Below are positions 26,308 through 35,653 of a stretch of DNA of 64,000 nucleotides, one piece after another. The notes beneath the pieces are model-generated. The model was given only the letters and a program-made list of their open reading frames with translations. It ran no database searches and was not told where the DNA came from. The stretch is taken from NCBI RefSeq assembly GCF_016756315.1, contig NZ_AP024235.1, positions 4,092,001 to 4,156,000 on the forward strand, written 5' to 3'. The translations under genes and the position numbers were made by a program. The stretch comes from Alteromonas sp. KC3 (GTDB lineage Bacteria; Pseudomonadota; Gammaproteobacteria; Enterobacterales; Alteromonadaceae). Every line of letters starts with the position of its first letter. The stretch's first letter is position 1.

Positions 26308-27012
26308 CTACACCTTAAAAAGAATGTCGTCATACATCATAAAAGTGTGCCGCGCTTTCTTAGGTAAAAGCGCCAGCATAACGTCTTCATCAATATCAAG
26401 CCCGCCCGTAAACTGCCCAAACGCAGGCATAATAAATAGCCCGTCGTTATGGGTGAAACATTTACCGGTAAAGCGACGCCGCGAAATAGCGGTGCGAGTC
26501 TTAGGGTGAAAGTGCCCTATTACTTGTGCTTTAACATTTGCTTGCTGAGGCTCATGACGAAACACAGCATCACCTAGCAGCACTTCAAAACACGGCGTTC
26601 CGGGTATGCCATCGGGTAAATCGGGATCGTGATTTCCTTCCACCCAAAACCATTCTTCTACGCGATGAACCAAATCACACAGGTAAATCCGATCTTCTTC
26701 TATCATGCGTGACATACTGTGTTTATCGTGAAAGCTATCACCTAAACTAATGACGCGACGAGGGTTATAGTCGCGTATTATCTTGTCTAATCGCACAAGC
26801 GTGGCCCTTGAATCTAGATTAGGTAACGGGTTTGCATAACTACTTAGGTAACTGCCTTTTTCCAAGTGTAAATCAGACACTATTAGCCAATCACAGGCTG
26901 GTAAATAGGCAACGCCACGGGCATCGAGGATCCATAGATAATCAGCAAATTTTGTAATGCTGAGCTGCCGCTGACCTAACTGCTGTGTCAGCCATGTGTC
27001 ACTGATAGCCAA
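26308..27012 (-). CDS. pdeM: Ligase-associated DNA repair phosphoesterase (PdeM)
   Basis: A 234-residue calcineurin-like metallophosphoesterase. Metal motifs in order: SDLHLEKG (about 46-53), GDSFHD, GNHD (about 125) and GHFHPK. This family is found with a dedicated DNA ligase, helicase and MBL exonuclease and is annotated as part of ligase-associated DNA damage response. The start is TTG 27012 with AAGGA seven bases upstream. It follows the helicase gene by 40 nt on the same strand. Confidence 0.92.
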   Translation of the reverse strand: MAISDTWLTQQLGQRQLSITKFADYLWILDARGVAYLPACDWLIVSDLHLEKGSYLSSYANPLPNLDSRATLVRLDKIIRDYNPRRVISLGDSFHDKHSMSRMIEEDRIYLCDLVHRVEEWFWVEGNHDPDLPDGIPGTPCFEVLLGDAVFRHEPQQANVKAQVIGHFHPKTRTAISRRRFTGKCFTHNDGLFIMPAFGQFTGGLDIDEDVMLALLPKKARHTFMMYDDILFKV

Positions 27013-27052
27013 AATAATCCTTCTACTTCATCAATTAACGTTTAAACGTCAT

Positions 27053-29548
27053 TTACTTACGCTCGGCAGTGGAAAGTAGCGCGCGCACTTCATCAAGCAT
27101 ACTTTCTGCTTCGGCATACAAATTAGCTTGCTCGATAATGGCTTGTGCCCCTGCGCCTTTTACTTGTTCACTGCGTACATCAAGCACAATGGGGATCGCC
27201 ATGGGCGACGGTTTTTCTAAATTCACGAGCACCGCACTATCCACATAGCGAATAAGCAGGTTTGCCAAGCGCGTTAAGTCTAATAACTCGCGCTCGGCAT
27301 CCGCCCGCGCAACCTTTAACAGTATATGGTCTGCGTCGTGTTCGCGCAGCGTATCGTATATTAAATCGGTAGAAAACGTGACCTGCTTCATGGTCTTTTG
27401 ACTAGCGTGATAACGCTGCTCGGTCAAGCCACTTACCACCGCCACTTGTCGAAACGAACGTTTGAGCATAGGCGCTTGCAGCATCCAGTCTTCTAACTCA
27501 TCACCCAAGATATCAGGTTGAAACAGCTGCTGAAGCTGTCCTTTGGAGAGTGTATTTACTGACGCTATTGACAGCCCGTAATCTGTCACACTGAAACTTA
27601 ACGGTTTTATGCCCATTTTTTCCATTCGCCGCGTTAGCAGCATGCCAAGTGTTTGATTGGCTTTTCTACCGTCAAATGTATAGTAAAGGGTGTAGTAAGC
27701 TTGCCTAAAAGGGAACTGTTCGACCAATACATTGCCAGGTTGAGGTAGCTCAGAAAAGGCAGCTTGAAGGTTGAGCCACTCTTGCACCTGCCCGGGCAGA
27801 GCCTTCCACGTTGTCGGCGTTGCCAAAATGGCGCGTACACCGTCTGCTAAATACGTCGATAGGGGCATTTGCCCACCCGCATAACTGGGGATTTTAGGCT
27901 CTTTGGCTTTCGCGGGTTTTGCGTGTAGCTGCATATCGCGAATGGCCTCAAATTTGAGCACCTCTCCGGCAAAATAGAAGGTATCGCCAGGCGTTAGCTG
28001 CTGTGCAAAATACTCTTCTACTTCGCCAATAATTTTGCCTTGGTTACCCCGGCGGATACGCTTCACCTTAAGCCGCCCAGCTTCAACAATGGTACCGATA
28101 TTTTGTCGATGACGCTGAATAACACGGCGATTGGCCGGAGAATAGGTGCCGTCTTCGTTTTGACTCAGGCGCTGGTAACGCTCGTAAGCATTTAGGGCAC
28201 TGCCGCCGTCTTGGGTAAACTGCCATAGCTTGTCGAAATCATCCCTGTCCAACCCTTGATACGGCGTTGCCGAAAGTATCTGCGCATAAAGAGTATCTGG
28301 TGTATCAGGGTTACTGCACAAACAATTTAGGATAAACTGGGGAACAATATCGAGCGCGCCCGGTTGTGGCGATTCGCCATCTAGCTCTCCTTTTTCAATC
28401 GCCGTAATGGCCGCCTGACATTCCAACGCTTCAAACCTGTTGGCCGGCACTAGCAATGCTTCACTGGGTTCGTCTAAACGGTGATTGGCGCGCCCAATAC
28501 GCTGCAGTAAACGGCTTACACCTTTTGGTGCCCCCACTTGAATTACCTTGTCCACGTCCCCCCAGTCGATGCCCAGTTCAAGGGCAGACGTACACACCAC
28601 AGCGCGCAATAGCCCGCTTGCCATCATAGCTTCCGTTTTACGACGCTGCTCTTTACTCAAACTACCGTGATACAAGGCAATCGGGAGCGCCGCTTTATTT
28701 GCCTCCCATAACATTTGAAACAGAAGCTCTGACTGCGCACGGGTGTTCACAAAAACAAGGGTAGTTTGGGCGTTTTCAATGGCGTGATAGATATCATCAA
28801 TGGCGTAGCGCGCCATAAAGCCACCAAAAGGCATGCGCGCTTTTGAGTGAAGCATCTCCACATTGGGCTTCTCGCCGGCTTTTACTTTAACAATGTGCGA
28901 CTGGCTGTCAGTTCCAGCCAACCACGCCCCTAAGGTTTCAGGAAAGGCTACCGTGGCTGACAAGCCTATGCGTTTAAGCTGTGGTGACAGCACATTAAGC
29001 CGCGCTAACGCAAGCGATAAGAAGTCCCCTCGCTTATTGGCCATTAAGCTGTGGGTTTCATCAATGATTACACGCTGTAATTTGCCAAACAGCTTATCGG
29101 CGTCAGCATAGCTTAGCATCAGCATGAGCGACTCAGGCGTGGTTAACAGTATATGAGGCGGCTTTTTTCTCTGGCGCTGGCGCTTATGCGATGGGGTATC
29201 GCCAGTGCGCGTCTCTGCGGTAATACTTAATCCCATCTCCTCTATAGGTTGCAAAAGGTTGCGATGGATATCTTGGGTCAGGGCCTTAAGTGGGGAAATA
29301 TAGAGGGTATGCAACCCTTTAAATTCTGCCTGTTTAGTGTGTTCATAAAGCTCCACCAAGCTTGGAAGAAACCCCGACAGGGTTTTGCCTGCGCCCGTTG
29401 GCGCAATTAGCAGAGTGCTTTTGTGTTGGTCCTTCTCTACCAACATGCGCTTTTGATAGTCGCGAAGCTGCCAGCCTTTTTGCTTGAACCAGTCAGTAAA
29501 TACTGAAGGCAGTGATGTCATTTCTTGCTCGTTGTGGTTTTCTTTCAT
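27053..29548 (-). CDS. Ligase-associated DEXH helicase (Lhr-like)
   Basis: An 831-residue superfamily 2 DNA helicase. Motif I is APTGAGKT (about 54-61), motif II DETH, motif III SAT, and the second RecA domain contains TSALELGIDWGDVD and QRIGRANHR. A winged-helix region and an Lhr-type C-terminal domain follow (from ~500). An alternative ATG, nine codons in (29521), has a somewhat better SD. It is the partner of the adjoining ligase cluster; its start lies 117 bp from the divergent exonuclease gene, so one control region may serve all four genes. Confidence 0.92.
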   Translation of the reverse strand: MKENHNEQEMTSLPSVFTDWFKQKGWQLRDYQKRMLVEKDQHKSTLLIAPTGAGKTLSGFLPSLVELYEHTKQAEFKGLHTLYISPLKALTQDIHRNLLQPIEEMGLSITAETRTGDTPSHKRQRQRKKPPHILLTTPESLMLMLSYADADKLFGKLQRVIIDETHSLMANKRGDFLSLALARLNVLSPQLKRIGLSATVAFPETLGAWLAGTDSQSHIVKVKAGEKPNVEMLHSKARMPFGGFMARYAIDDIYHAIENAQTTLVFVNTRAQSELLFQMLWEANKAALPIALYHGSLSKEQRRKTEAMMASGLLRAVVCTSALELGIDWGDVDKVIQVGAPKGVSRLLQRIGRANHRLDEPSEALLVPANRFEALECQAAITAIEKGELDGESPQPGALDIVPQFILNCLCSNPDTPDTLYAQILSATPYQGLDRDDFDKLWQFTQDGGSALNAYERYQRLSQNEDGTYSPANRRVIQRHRQNIGTIVEAGRLKVKRIRRGNQGKIIGEVEEYFAQQLTPGDTFYFAGEVLKFEAIRDMQLHAKPAKAKEPKIPSYAGGQMPLSTYLADGVRAILATPTTWKALPGQVQEWLNLQAAFSELPQPGNVLVEQFPFRQAYYTLYYTFDGRKANQTLGMLLTRRMEKMGIKPLSFSVTDYGLSIASVNTLSKGQLQQLFQPDILGDELEDWMLQAPMLKRSFRQVAVVSGLTEQRYHASQKTMKQVTFSTDLIYDTLREHDADHILLKVARADAERELLDLTRLANLLIRYVDSAVLVNLEKPSPMAIPIVLDVRSEQVKGAGAQAIIEQANLYAEAESMLDEVRALLSTAERK

Positions 29549-29665
29549 TATACGCAGGCTGCACTGAACGGTTTAGTTATATGAAAAGTGGCAAGAGATT
29601 GCGCCTTCTTACTGATTTTACGTATATATCGGTAGGTTTGTGTTCAAAATAGGTATTTAAACAGC

Positions 29666-30682
29666 GTGCATCCTGAAACATGGTTAAAAACAGACGACAT
29701 TGGCCTTTATTGCGAACCAGGTGACTTTTATATCGACCCCATGAAAGAGGTCGCCACAGCACTTATCACTCACGGTCATGCAGACCATGCACGTGCAGGG
29801 CATCATAGCGTCTACGCCAGCACAGAGACGCTAGCTATCATGCGTAGCCGCTATGGCGAGGACATGGCTAAAGAGCAACATGCCGTGACTCTGGCCGAGC
29901 CGCTTTATTTCAACGATGTTTCAGTCACGTACTATCCTGCAGGGCATATTTTGGGCTCTTGCCAGTTGCTGATTGAATATGCTGGCTACCGCGTTGTGGT
30001 ATCAGGCGATTACAAGCGTCGGCCTGACCCCACCTGCCCGCCATTTCAAGTCGTTCCGTGTGATGTACTTATCACCGAGGCAACTTTTGGTTTACCTGTT
30101 TTTACGCACCCACCCATAGAAAATGAAATCGACAAACTGCTGCATTCATTACGAGTATTTCCACAGCGATGCCATTTGGTGGGAGCTTACGCGCTAGGTA
30201 AGTGCCAGCGTCTCATAATTGCGCTGCGTCGAGCAGGGTATCACAAGCCCATTTACCTGCATGGTGCGCAAGTAAAACTCTGCGAACTCTATCGCCAATT
30301 CGATATTGACTTAGGCAATTTAATTCCCGTGTCAGACGTTGCAGACAAAGCTACGCTGGCTGGCGAAATAGTGATTGCTCCGCCATCGGCACTGGCAGAC
30401 CGCTGGTCTCGAAGTTTACCCAATGTACGCACAGTGATGGCCTCAGGTTGGATGCAAATTCGCGCTCGCGCTAAACAGCGCAATGCTGAGCTTCCACTTA
30501 TTATTTCCGATCATTGCGATTGGCCCGAACTCCTTCAAACTATTAAAGAGGTAAACCCCAAAGAAGTATGGGTAACCCATGGAAGAGAAGATGCGCTAAT
30601 GTACCAAGCCCAAAAGATGGGCTACAAAGCGCGTGCATTGTCACTTGTTGGGTATGATGAAGCAGAACAAGGAGGTGACTAA
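29666..30682 (+). CDS. Ligase-associated MBL-fold exonuclease
   Basis: A 338-residue metallo-beta-lactamase-fold nuclease of the SNM1/CPSF-like branch. The metal site HGHADH (about residue 37-42) and the later AGHILGSCQ, VVSGDYKRRPDP and DHCDW are visible. A GTG start at 29666 begins VHPETWLKTDD; the SD is weak. Its stop codon shares one base with the ligase start (TAATG), so the two proteins are probably made together and act on the same DNA ends. Confidence 0.92.
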   Translation: MHPETWLKTDDIGLYCEPGDFYIDPMKEVATALITHGHADHARAGHHSVYASTETLAIMRSRYGEDMAKEQHAVTLAEPLYFNDVSVTYYPAGHILGSCQLLIEYAGYRVVVSGDYKRRPDPTCPPFQVVPCDVLITEATFGLPVFTHPPIENEIDKLLHSLRVFPQRCHLVGAYALGKCQRLIIALRRAGYHKPIYLHGAQVKLCELYRQFDIDLGNLIPVSDVADKATLAGEIVIAPPSALADRWSRSLPNVRTVMASGWMQIRARAKQRNAELPLIISDHCDWPELLQTIKEVNPKEVWVTHGREDALMYQAQKMGYKARALSLVGYDEAEQGGD

Positions 30683-32286
30683 TGGAAGCCTTCAGTCATT
30701 TACTTGAGCAGCTTTACTACACCGCAGGCACGAAAGCCAAAGCGCAGCTTATTGCTGACTACATTGCCAATACACCCGACCCCGACAGAGGATGGGCTAT
30801 TGCAGCCATGGCGGGAACTCTGCGATTTGATTTTTTTAAACGCAACACGGTTAAGAAACTAATAACCGAGCGCACCGACCCTGCCCTATTTGCCATGAGT
30901 TATGATTACGTTGGTGAGGTGAGTGAGACAGTGGCGCACCTTTGGCCTGACAATGAGCCAGTTTCCCCGCTGCCTTCGTTAGGAAGCATTGTTGAGACCT
31001 TTGCCAGTATTAGCAAGCAACGCGTTTCAGAGACCTTGGCTGACTACCTAACGATGATGACTCCCTCGCAGCGCTGGGCGTTACTAAAGCTTGGTACACG
31101 GGGGCTACGCATTGGGGTGTCAGCACGCTCCATTAAGCACATTCTCGCTGACTATGGCAATAAAGACATTAAGGATATTGAAACCCTATGGCATGCGGTC
31201 TCACCGCCCTACACCGAACTTTTGCAATGGCTTGAAGGGAAAGCGAGTAAGCCAAACATTGACGATGTGGTGACCTTTCACCCCGTTATGTTGTCACACC
31301 CCATTGAAGAGAAGGATATCGACGCCTTTGCGCCAAATACCTGGCAAATTGAAAACAAATACGACGGTATACGAGTGCAATTAAGCCTGAATACGCAGAA
31401 AGCAGCACCAGAAAAAGCGCTATATTCACGCACGGGCGATGATATTAGTCACTCATTTCCCGATTTACTCAGTGATATGTCAGGTCACATGGTGTTAGAC
31501 GGTGAGTTGCTGGTGATCCACAACCAAGCTACAGACAATGCACTTCCTAATGTAGATACCTTCAACGCACTTCAGCAACGACTGAACAAAAAGAAACCCA
31601 GTAAAGCGCTAATGCAATCGTCACCCGTAGGCCTTATTGTGTATGACGCACTTATGCTTGAGGGTAAATCGATAACACAAATGCCTTTGAAGGCCCGCAG
31701 AGAAAAACTCGCCAACTACCTAAGTGCCAACCCACATCCGCAGTTGTTTTTGTCTGATGTACTAGATGCAGATTCACCACAGGACCTGAGAGCACTTCAC
31801 AGCAGTGTGTGTGAAAACCGTGCTGTTGAAGGATTGATGATTAAACGCTTAGACAGTGTGTATGTGCCAGGGCGGCCTAAAGGGCAGTGGTTTAAATGGA
31901 AGCGCGATCCACTCTTGGTAGACGCGGTCATGATGTACGCCCAGCGCGGCCACGGTAAGCGTTCCAGTTTTTACTCCGACTACACCTTTGGCGCATGGGA
32001 AGGCGAGCAGCTATTACCTATAGGCAAAGCCTATTCAGGGTTTACTGACGAAGAACTAAAAAAACTAGATAACTGGGTGAGGCGACATGCTGTTGGCCGT
32101 TTTGGCCCGGTGAGAGAAGTAGAAAAAGCCTTGGTGCTAGAAGTCGCCTTCGATGCTGTGCATCCGTCTAACCGACATAAATCGGGCGTGGCCCTTCGCT
32201 TTCCGCGTATTCACCGCATTCGCTGGGATAAACCGGCAAACGAGGCAGACACGCTGGATACAGTAAAAAGCTTGATTGAACGTTAA
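30682..32286 (+). CDS. ATP-dependent DNA ligase (ligase-associated repair cluster)
   Basis: A 534-residue ATP-dependent ligase, not the NAD-dependent replicative LigA. The adenylated lysine is Lys226 in IENKYDGIRVQL; later motifs include LDGELLV, GLIVYDALML, EGLMIKR and the motif V region QWFKWKRD. An N-terminal DNA-binding domain (about 1-190) and a C-terminal OB domain flank the nucleotidyltransferase. It is the end of the exonuclease-ligase operon and the fourth member of the cluster. Confidence 0.94.
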   Translation: MEAFSHLLEQLYYTAGTKAKAQLIADYIANTPDPDRGWAIAAMAGTLRFDFFKRNTVKKLITERTDPALFAMSYDYVGEVSETVAHLWPDNEPVSPLPSLGSIVETFASISKQRVSETLADYLTMMTPSQRWALLKLGTRGLRIGVSARSIKHILADYGNKDIKDIETLWHAVSPPYTELLQWLEGKASKPNIDDVVTFHPVMLSHPIEEKDIDAFAPNTWQIENKYDGIRVQLSLNTQKAAPEKALYSRTGDDISHSFPDLLSDMSGHMVLDGELLVIHNQATDNALPNVDTFNALQQRLNKKKPSKALMQSSPVGLIVYDALMLEGKSITQMPLKARREKLANYLSANPHPQLFLSDVLDADSPQDLRALHSSVCENRAVEGLMIKRLDSVYVPGRPKGQWFKWKRDPLLVDAVMMYAQRGHGKRSSFYSDYTFGAWEGEQLLPIGKAYSGFTDEELKKLDNWVRRHAVGRFGPVREVEKALVLEVAFDAVHPSNRHKSGVALRFPRIHRIRWDKPANEADTLDTVKSLIER

Positions 32287-32349
32287 CGCTTAAAACCTGC
32301 GGGCTTTAACCTGCGGGCTTTTGCCTTTGCGCCCACATTGTCGTTATAG

Positions 32350-33315
32350 CTAGGCAATATCATCGTGCGTAGGAAGTGCACTGAAAGCCCCAAACTGGGT
32401 AACCGTGTAGGCGCCGCAGCGAATAGCAAACGCAGTGGCCTCATCAACCTGTTCAGCGTTTTCAACCCATTGGTTAAACTCAACCGTGTTACCAACACAA
32501 GTGGTGATGTAATACAAGAAACCGCCAATAAAGGAATCGCCTGCTGCCGTTGTGTCTTTTACATCAGCTTTTGGCGATGCAAGCGTGCCTTTGAATGTGG
32601 CAGTATAATAGTGAATGGGCTCGCCACCATCGGTAACAAGAACCAGCTTTACGCCGCTTTGTAACCACTGCTGAACTTTAATTTCTGCGTTGTCTTCGCC
32701 ATAAAGCGCAGCAAGTTCTTCTCGGCTTGCTTTGATAATGGTCGCCTTTTTGGCCGCTTCATCAATGCGCGTAGGTGCGTTTGAAGTGTCGTCCCAAAAT
32801 GCGGGGCGATAGTTAATATCCAAACACACCATCATATTATTCTGTTTGGCTTTATCTAACATGTAATGGGTACTCGGGAGCAGTTCTGGAGTAGAAATAG
32901 AACCAGAGCAAAAATGCAGAACGCTGTTGTCATCGCATTGAATTAACGACAGATCATCTTCTGAAATGTGCTTGTGCGCCGCATTATCAACGTAGAAATC
33001 AAATGAACGCTCGCCATCGTCGTCTAAATTAACGAATGCTAAGGCCGTTTTGCCCGCGTCAGTAGTCCACACAAAATCGGTATTCACTTGGTAATGCGCT
33101 AGCATTGCTTTAAGGAACTCGCCGAAGGTGTCGTTACCCACTTTAGATACCATTGCACTTTGCCCGCCTAGCTTTGCAACTGCCACGGCAACATTGGCAG
33201 GGGCGCCACCCGCGTAGGGTTGAAAGGGAAGCATTGCAGGTGCGCTATTGTCTTTTGGCGCAGCCCCCTGGCTTAACATATCAATTAGCACTTCACCTAA
33301 ACATAAAATTTTCAT
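32350..33315 (-). CDS. Fructokinase (PfkB family)
   Basis: A 321-residue ribokinase-fold sugar kinase that would phosphorylate fructose to fructose-6-phosphate. Motifs: KILCLGEVLIDM at the N-terminus, the sugar-binding YAGGAPANVAVAVAKLGG (about 35-52), and the catalytic DTTAAGDSFIGGFL with the base Asp (about residue 258). ATG 33315 has GAGGTGGG in front; an in-frame ATG at 33336 is less likely. It is divergent from a ROK regulator with a shared palindrome. It fits removal of fructose released by amylosucrase; other hexoses remain possible. Confidence 0.88.
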   Translation of the reverse strand: MKILCLGEVLIDMLSQGAAPKDNSAPAMLPFQPYAGGAPANVAVAVAKLGGQSAMVSKVGNDTFGEFLKAMLAHYQVNTDFVWTTDAGKTALAFVNLDDDGERSFDFYVDNAAHKHISEDDLSLIQCDDNSVLHFCSGSISTPELLPSTHYMLDKAKQNNMMVCLDINYRPAFWDDTSNAPTRIDEAAKKATIIKASREELAALYGEDNAEIKVQQWLQSGVKLVLVTDGGEPIHYYTATFKGTLASPKADVKDTTAAGDSFIGGFLYYITTCVGNTVEFNQWVENAEQVDEATAFAIRCGAYTVTQFGAFSALPTHDDIA

Positions 33316-33407
33316 ACCCACCTCGACACTATTCATAATTCACTACTCGGGACGATTCGAACGTTACTGCGCTTCTAACGTCCACCGGCTTAGCAGACTT
33401 TCGCTGT

Positions 33408-33436
33408 AGTATTGACCATCACTCCAATTAAATCAA
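33408..33436 (-). promoter_or_regulatory. Fructokinase promoter
   Basis: Minus strand: TTGATT (33431-33436), 17 nt, AATACT (33408-33413), ~95 nt before the start codon. The -35 box lies inside the left arm of the perfect palindrome at 33425-33453, so a bound repressor would block polymerase. Confidence 0.6.
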
Positions 33437-33453
33437 CTAGATTGATTTAATTG
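33425..33453. promoter_or_regulatory. Perfect 12-bp inverted repeat, probable ROK operator
   Basis: CAATTAAATCAA, spacer CTAGA, TTGATTTAATTG: a 29-bp element with perfect arms in the 226-bp gap between divergent fructokinase and ROK regulator genes. Size and AT-rich arms suit a dimeric HTH repressor. Autoregulation is inferred. Confidence 0.75.
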
Positions 33454-33541
33454 TATTGTGCTTATGATTACACCATTAAGTGATGAGAATTGTGTGATAA
33501 CCTTAGCGTAACTTTTGTCATAATGCTGATGCACATAGATA

Positions 33542-34708
33542 GTGAATACACCTGTAGACTTAAACGACAATAATGCACCTGAACTGTTAGATAATCGCTC
33601 GCAAAACGAACGAGAGGTGCTTGCACTTATACGTCAGCACGGTGCCCTCCCAAAAGCGACTATCTCAAAAATGACAGGCCTGTCTGCTCAATCTGCAACA
33701 GTTATTATTAAAAAACTCGAAGCCGACGATTTGGTTAAGCGACTTTCGCCCCTAAAAGGCGCGAAAGGCCAACCCAAGATCCCTTTTGCACTTAATGAAG
33801 ACGGTGCTTTTAGTGTAGGACTTAAGATCGGCAGGCGCAGTTATGATATGACGCTCATCGATTTCGTTGGCAATGTAGTTGCCTCACTGCACGAACGCGT
33901 TGATTTCCCGAGTGTCGATAGCCTACTCTCTTTTTCACAGCGCGCATTTAATGTTGTTGCGAGCTCGTTAGACCAAAGCCTTACCACTCGGATCCGCGGA
34001 ATCGGTGTGGCCATGCCTTTTGAAATATGGCACTGGGCAGAGGAAGCAGGAGCGCCAATAGAGGTGTTAAAACAGTGGCAGCAATGTGATATCGCAAGCC
34101 AGTTAAACGCATTGTTAGCCCTACCAGTTTTTGTGCGAAATGACGCCGCCGCAGCATGTAGCGCCGAACTATCGTTTGGCAACGCTCACCAATGGCGTAA
34201 CTTCCTTTATATTTTTGTTGGTACTTTTGTGGGTGGTGGGTTAGTGCTCAATGGTTCTCTTTTAGAGGGCAAAAGCGGCAGGGCGGGAGCAATTGGCTCG
34301 CTGTCACTGTTTAATGGAAAGGAAGTACAACAACTCATAAAACAGTCTTCTCTTTATCTACTTGAGCAGCAACTTAATGCGAATGGCGAGAATGGCGGCC
34401 TTTTGTATGAGCACCCTTCCCATTGGCAGTGTTCTCCCCATGAAATAACAACGTGGATAAGCAATGCCTCGCAAGGACTCGCATATGCAAGTCACTGCGC
34501 AATGAGTTTGCTCGACCTCGATGGCATCATTATAGACGGCGCAATGCCCAACGACGTGAGGCAAGCGCTTGTAGACACAACGCAAAATGCACTATCGCGT
34601 TTAGATATGAGAGGACTGTCTCCTGTGACAATAACAGCGGGCAATGTTGGCGCCAAAGCGCAGTCCATAGGCAGCGCCAACTTACCTTTATTGGCTAATT
34701 ACGCGTGA
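33542..34708 (+). CDS. ROK family transcriptional regulator
   Basis: A 388-residue repressor of the NagC/Mlc/XylR type. The N-terminal winged HTH is at ~20-80 (REVLALIRQHGALPKATISKMTGLSAQSATVIIKKLEADDLV). The ROK sugar-binding domain follows, with VRNDAAAACSAEL, FVGTFVGGGLVLNGSLLEGKSGRAGAIGS and the C-terminal DLDGIIIDGAM. The usual Cys-rich zinc motif of ROK proteins is not seen. The start is GTG 33542 and has no clear SD. It is divergent from fructokinase and most likely controls it, possibly together with the amylosucrase/MFS pair; the inducer is unknown. Confidence 0.88.
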   Translation: MNTPVDLNDNNAPELLDNRSQNEREVLALIRQHGALPKATISKMTGLSAQSATVIIKKLEADDLVKRLSPLKGAKGQPKIPFALNEDGAFSVGLKIGRRSYDMTLIDFVGNVVASLHERVDFPSVDSLLSFSQRAFNVVASSLDQSLTTRIRGIGVAMPFEIWHWAEEAGAPIEVLKQWQQCDIASQLNALLALPVFVRNDAAAACSAELSFGNAHQWRNFLYIFVGTFVGGGLVLNGSLLEGKSGRAGAIGSLSLFNGKEVQQLIKQSSLYLLEQQLNANGENGGLLYEHPSHWQCSPHEITTWISNASQGLAYASHCAMSLLDLDGIIIDGAMPNDVRQALVDTTQNALSRLDMRGLSPVTITAGNVGAKAQSIGSANLPLLANYA

Positions 34709-34733
34709 AGGTACGTTACCCATAATGTTTGCT

Positions 34734-35474
34734 TTAGAGTGCGAAATCTGCTGTCTCAAAATACATTACCGAGCGATGACTACAAGTATCAAATGCTGCA
34801 TAAACTTGCTCAATACTTGGCGTTCGCGGCGCCACTGATGGTAGATGCTCTGCAGATGGGCAGCCCTCTGCTAACACAATGGCATCAAATGATGGCCTGC
34901 GCTCAATTCGATAGACATACATGGACTTTTTGCCATTTTCAGTTGGCAGGGAAACCCATTGGGTAGCATGATGATTTGGGTTGTGTACTGTTTGAGAGGC
35001 CGACGCGCCCCCCTTCTTGGAAGCTGGTAACTGTCGCTTATAAATTAGTTTCACAAATTGAAAACTCTCGTCTTCTTTCCATTTTGAACCACCGCGTTCA
35101 AAATGACCTTTATAGAATGTTGCTTTTATTTCAAAAGCATCACCGGCAATAAGCCTATTCAAGTCAAATGACTCTGGCAGTAGTGTTAGCAGCGCATTTC
35201 TCTGATCAACTTCTCGACGCGCTGTAGTAAGCAGGCTGATTAACTCACTTTGGTACCGACTTTCGACTTGATAAAGAATTTGATAGTCATGCGGCGTACT
35301 ATATAGTGGGAGGTGGCTCGCATATAGGTGCAAGCCATCGCTGAACAACACCATACCATGCATACCCACTCGATGTGACTCATGACCACTATGCTCCCCG
35401 CCATGATTTTCAGTGTTGGCAACGCAATAACCTACAAGTGTAAAAAAGCACAGAAAAATTAAGCTAAATCTCAT
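34734..35474 (-). CDS. Secreted His-rich protein of unknown function
   Basis: A 246-residue protein with a signal peptide (MRFSLIFLCFFTLVGYCVA). The mature N-terminus is rich in His (HGGEHSGHESHRVGMHG), which could bind a metal. The next part (VLFSDGLHLYASHLPLYSTPHDYQI) looks like a conserved domain that I cannot name. The C-terminal part has a Cys pair and ends in YFETADFAL. The start is ATG 35474; an upstream in-frame start (35501) spoils the signal. It is divergent from a LysR regulator, which may control it. Confidence 0.7.
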   Translation of the reverse strand: MRFSLIFLCFFTLVGYCVANTENHGGEHSGHESHRVGMHGMVLFSDGLHLYASHLPLYSTPHDYQILYQVESRYQSELISLLTTARREVDQRNALLTLLPESFDLNRLIAGDAFEIKATFYKGHFERGGSKWKEDESFQFVKLIYKRQLPASKKGGASASQTVHNPNHHATQWVSLPTENGKKSMYVYRIERRPSFDAIVLAEGCPSAEHLPSVAPRTPSIEQVYAAFDTCSHRSVMYFETADFAL

Positions 35475-35653
35475 TTTTATTACTCGTGATGACGAAGACA
35501 CAATACCTACATACCACTTGTTGCTCTTGGCATTCCTACAATGAATCCTGACTGTATGTGCGTATGGGTTGAATTGGCGAGAGTATTACATTGCGAACAT
35601 TCACTTTTAAGCTATAAAATTTCAATATTCATTTCCAGTTAGGAAACGGTTTA

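Noticed and set aside
27053..32286. Helicase-nuclease-ligase genes as a new phage-defence island
   Set aside because: All four families belong to the already named ligase-associated DNA damage response set, and no mobile elements surround them.
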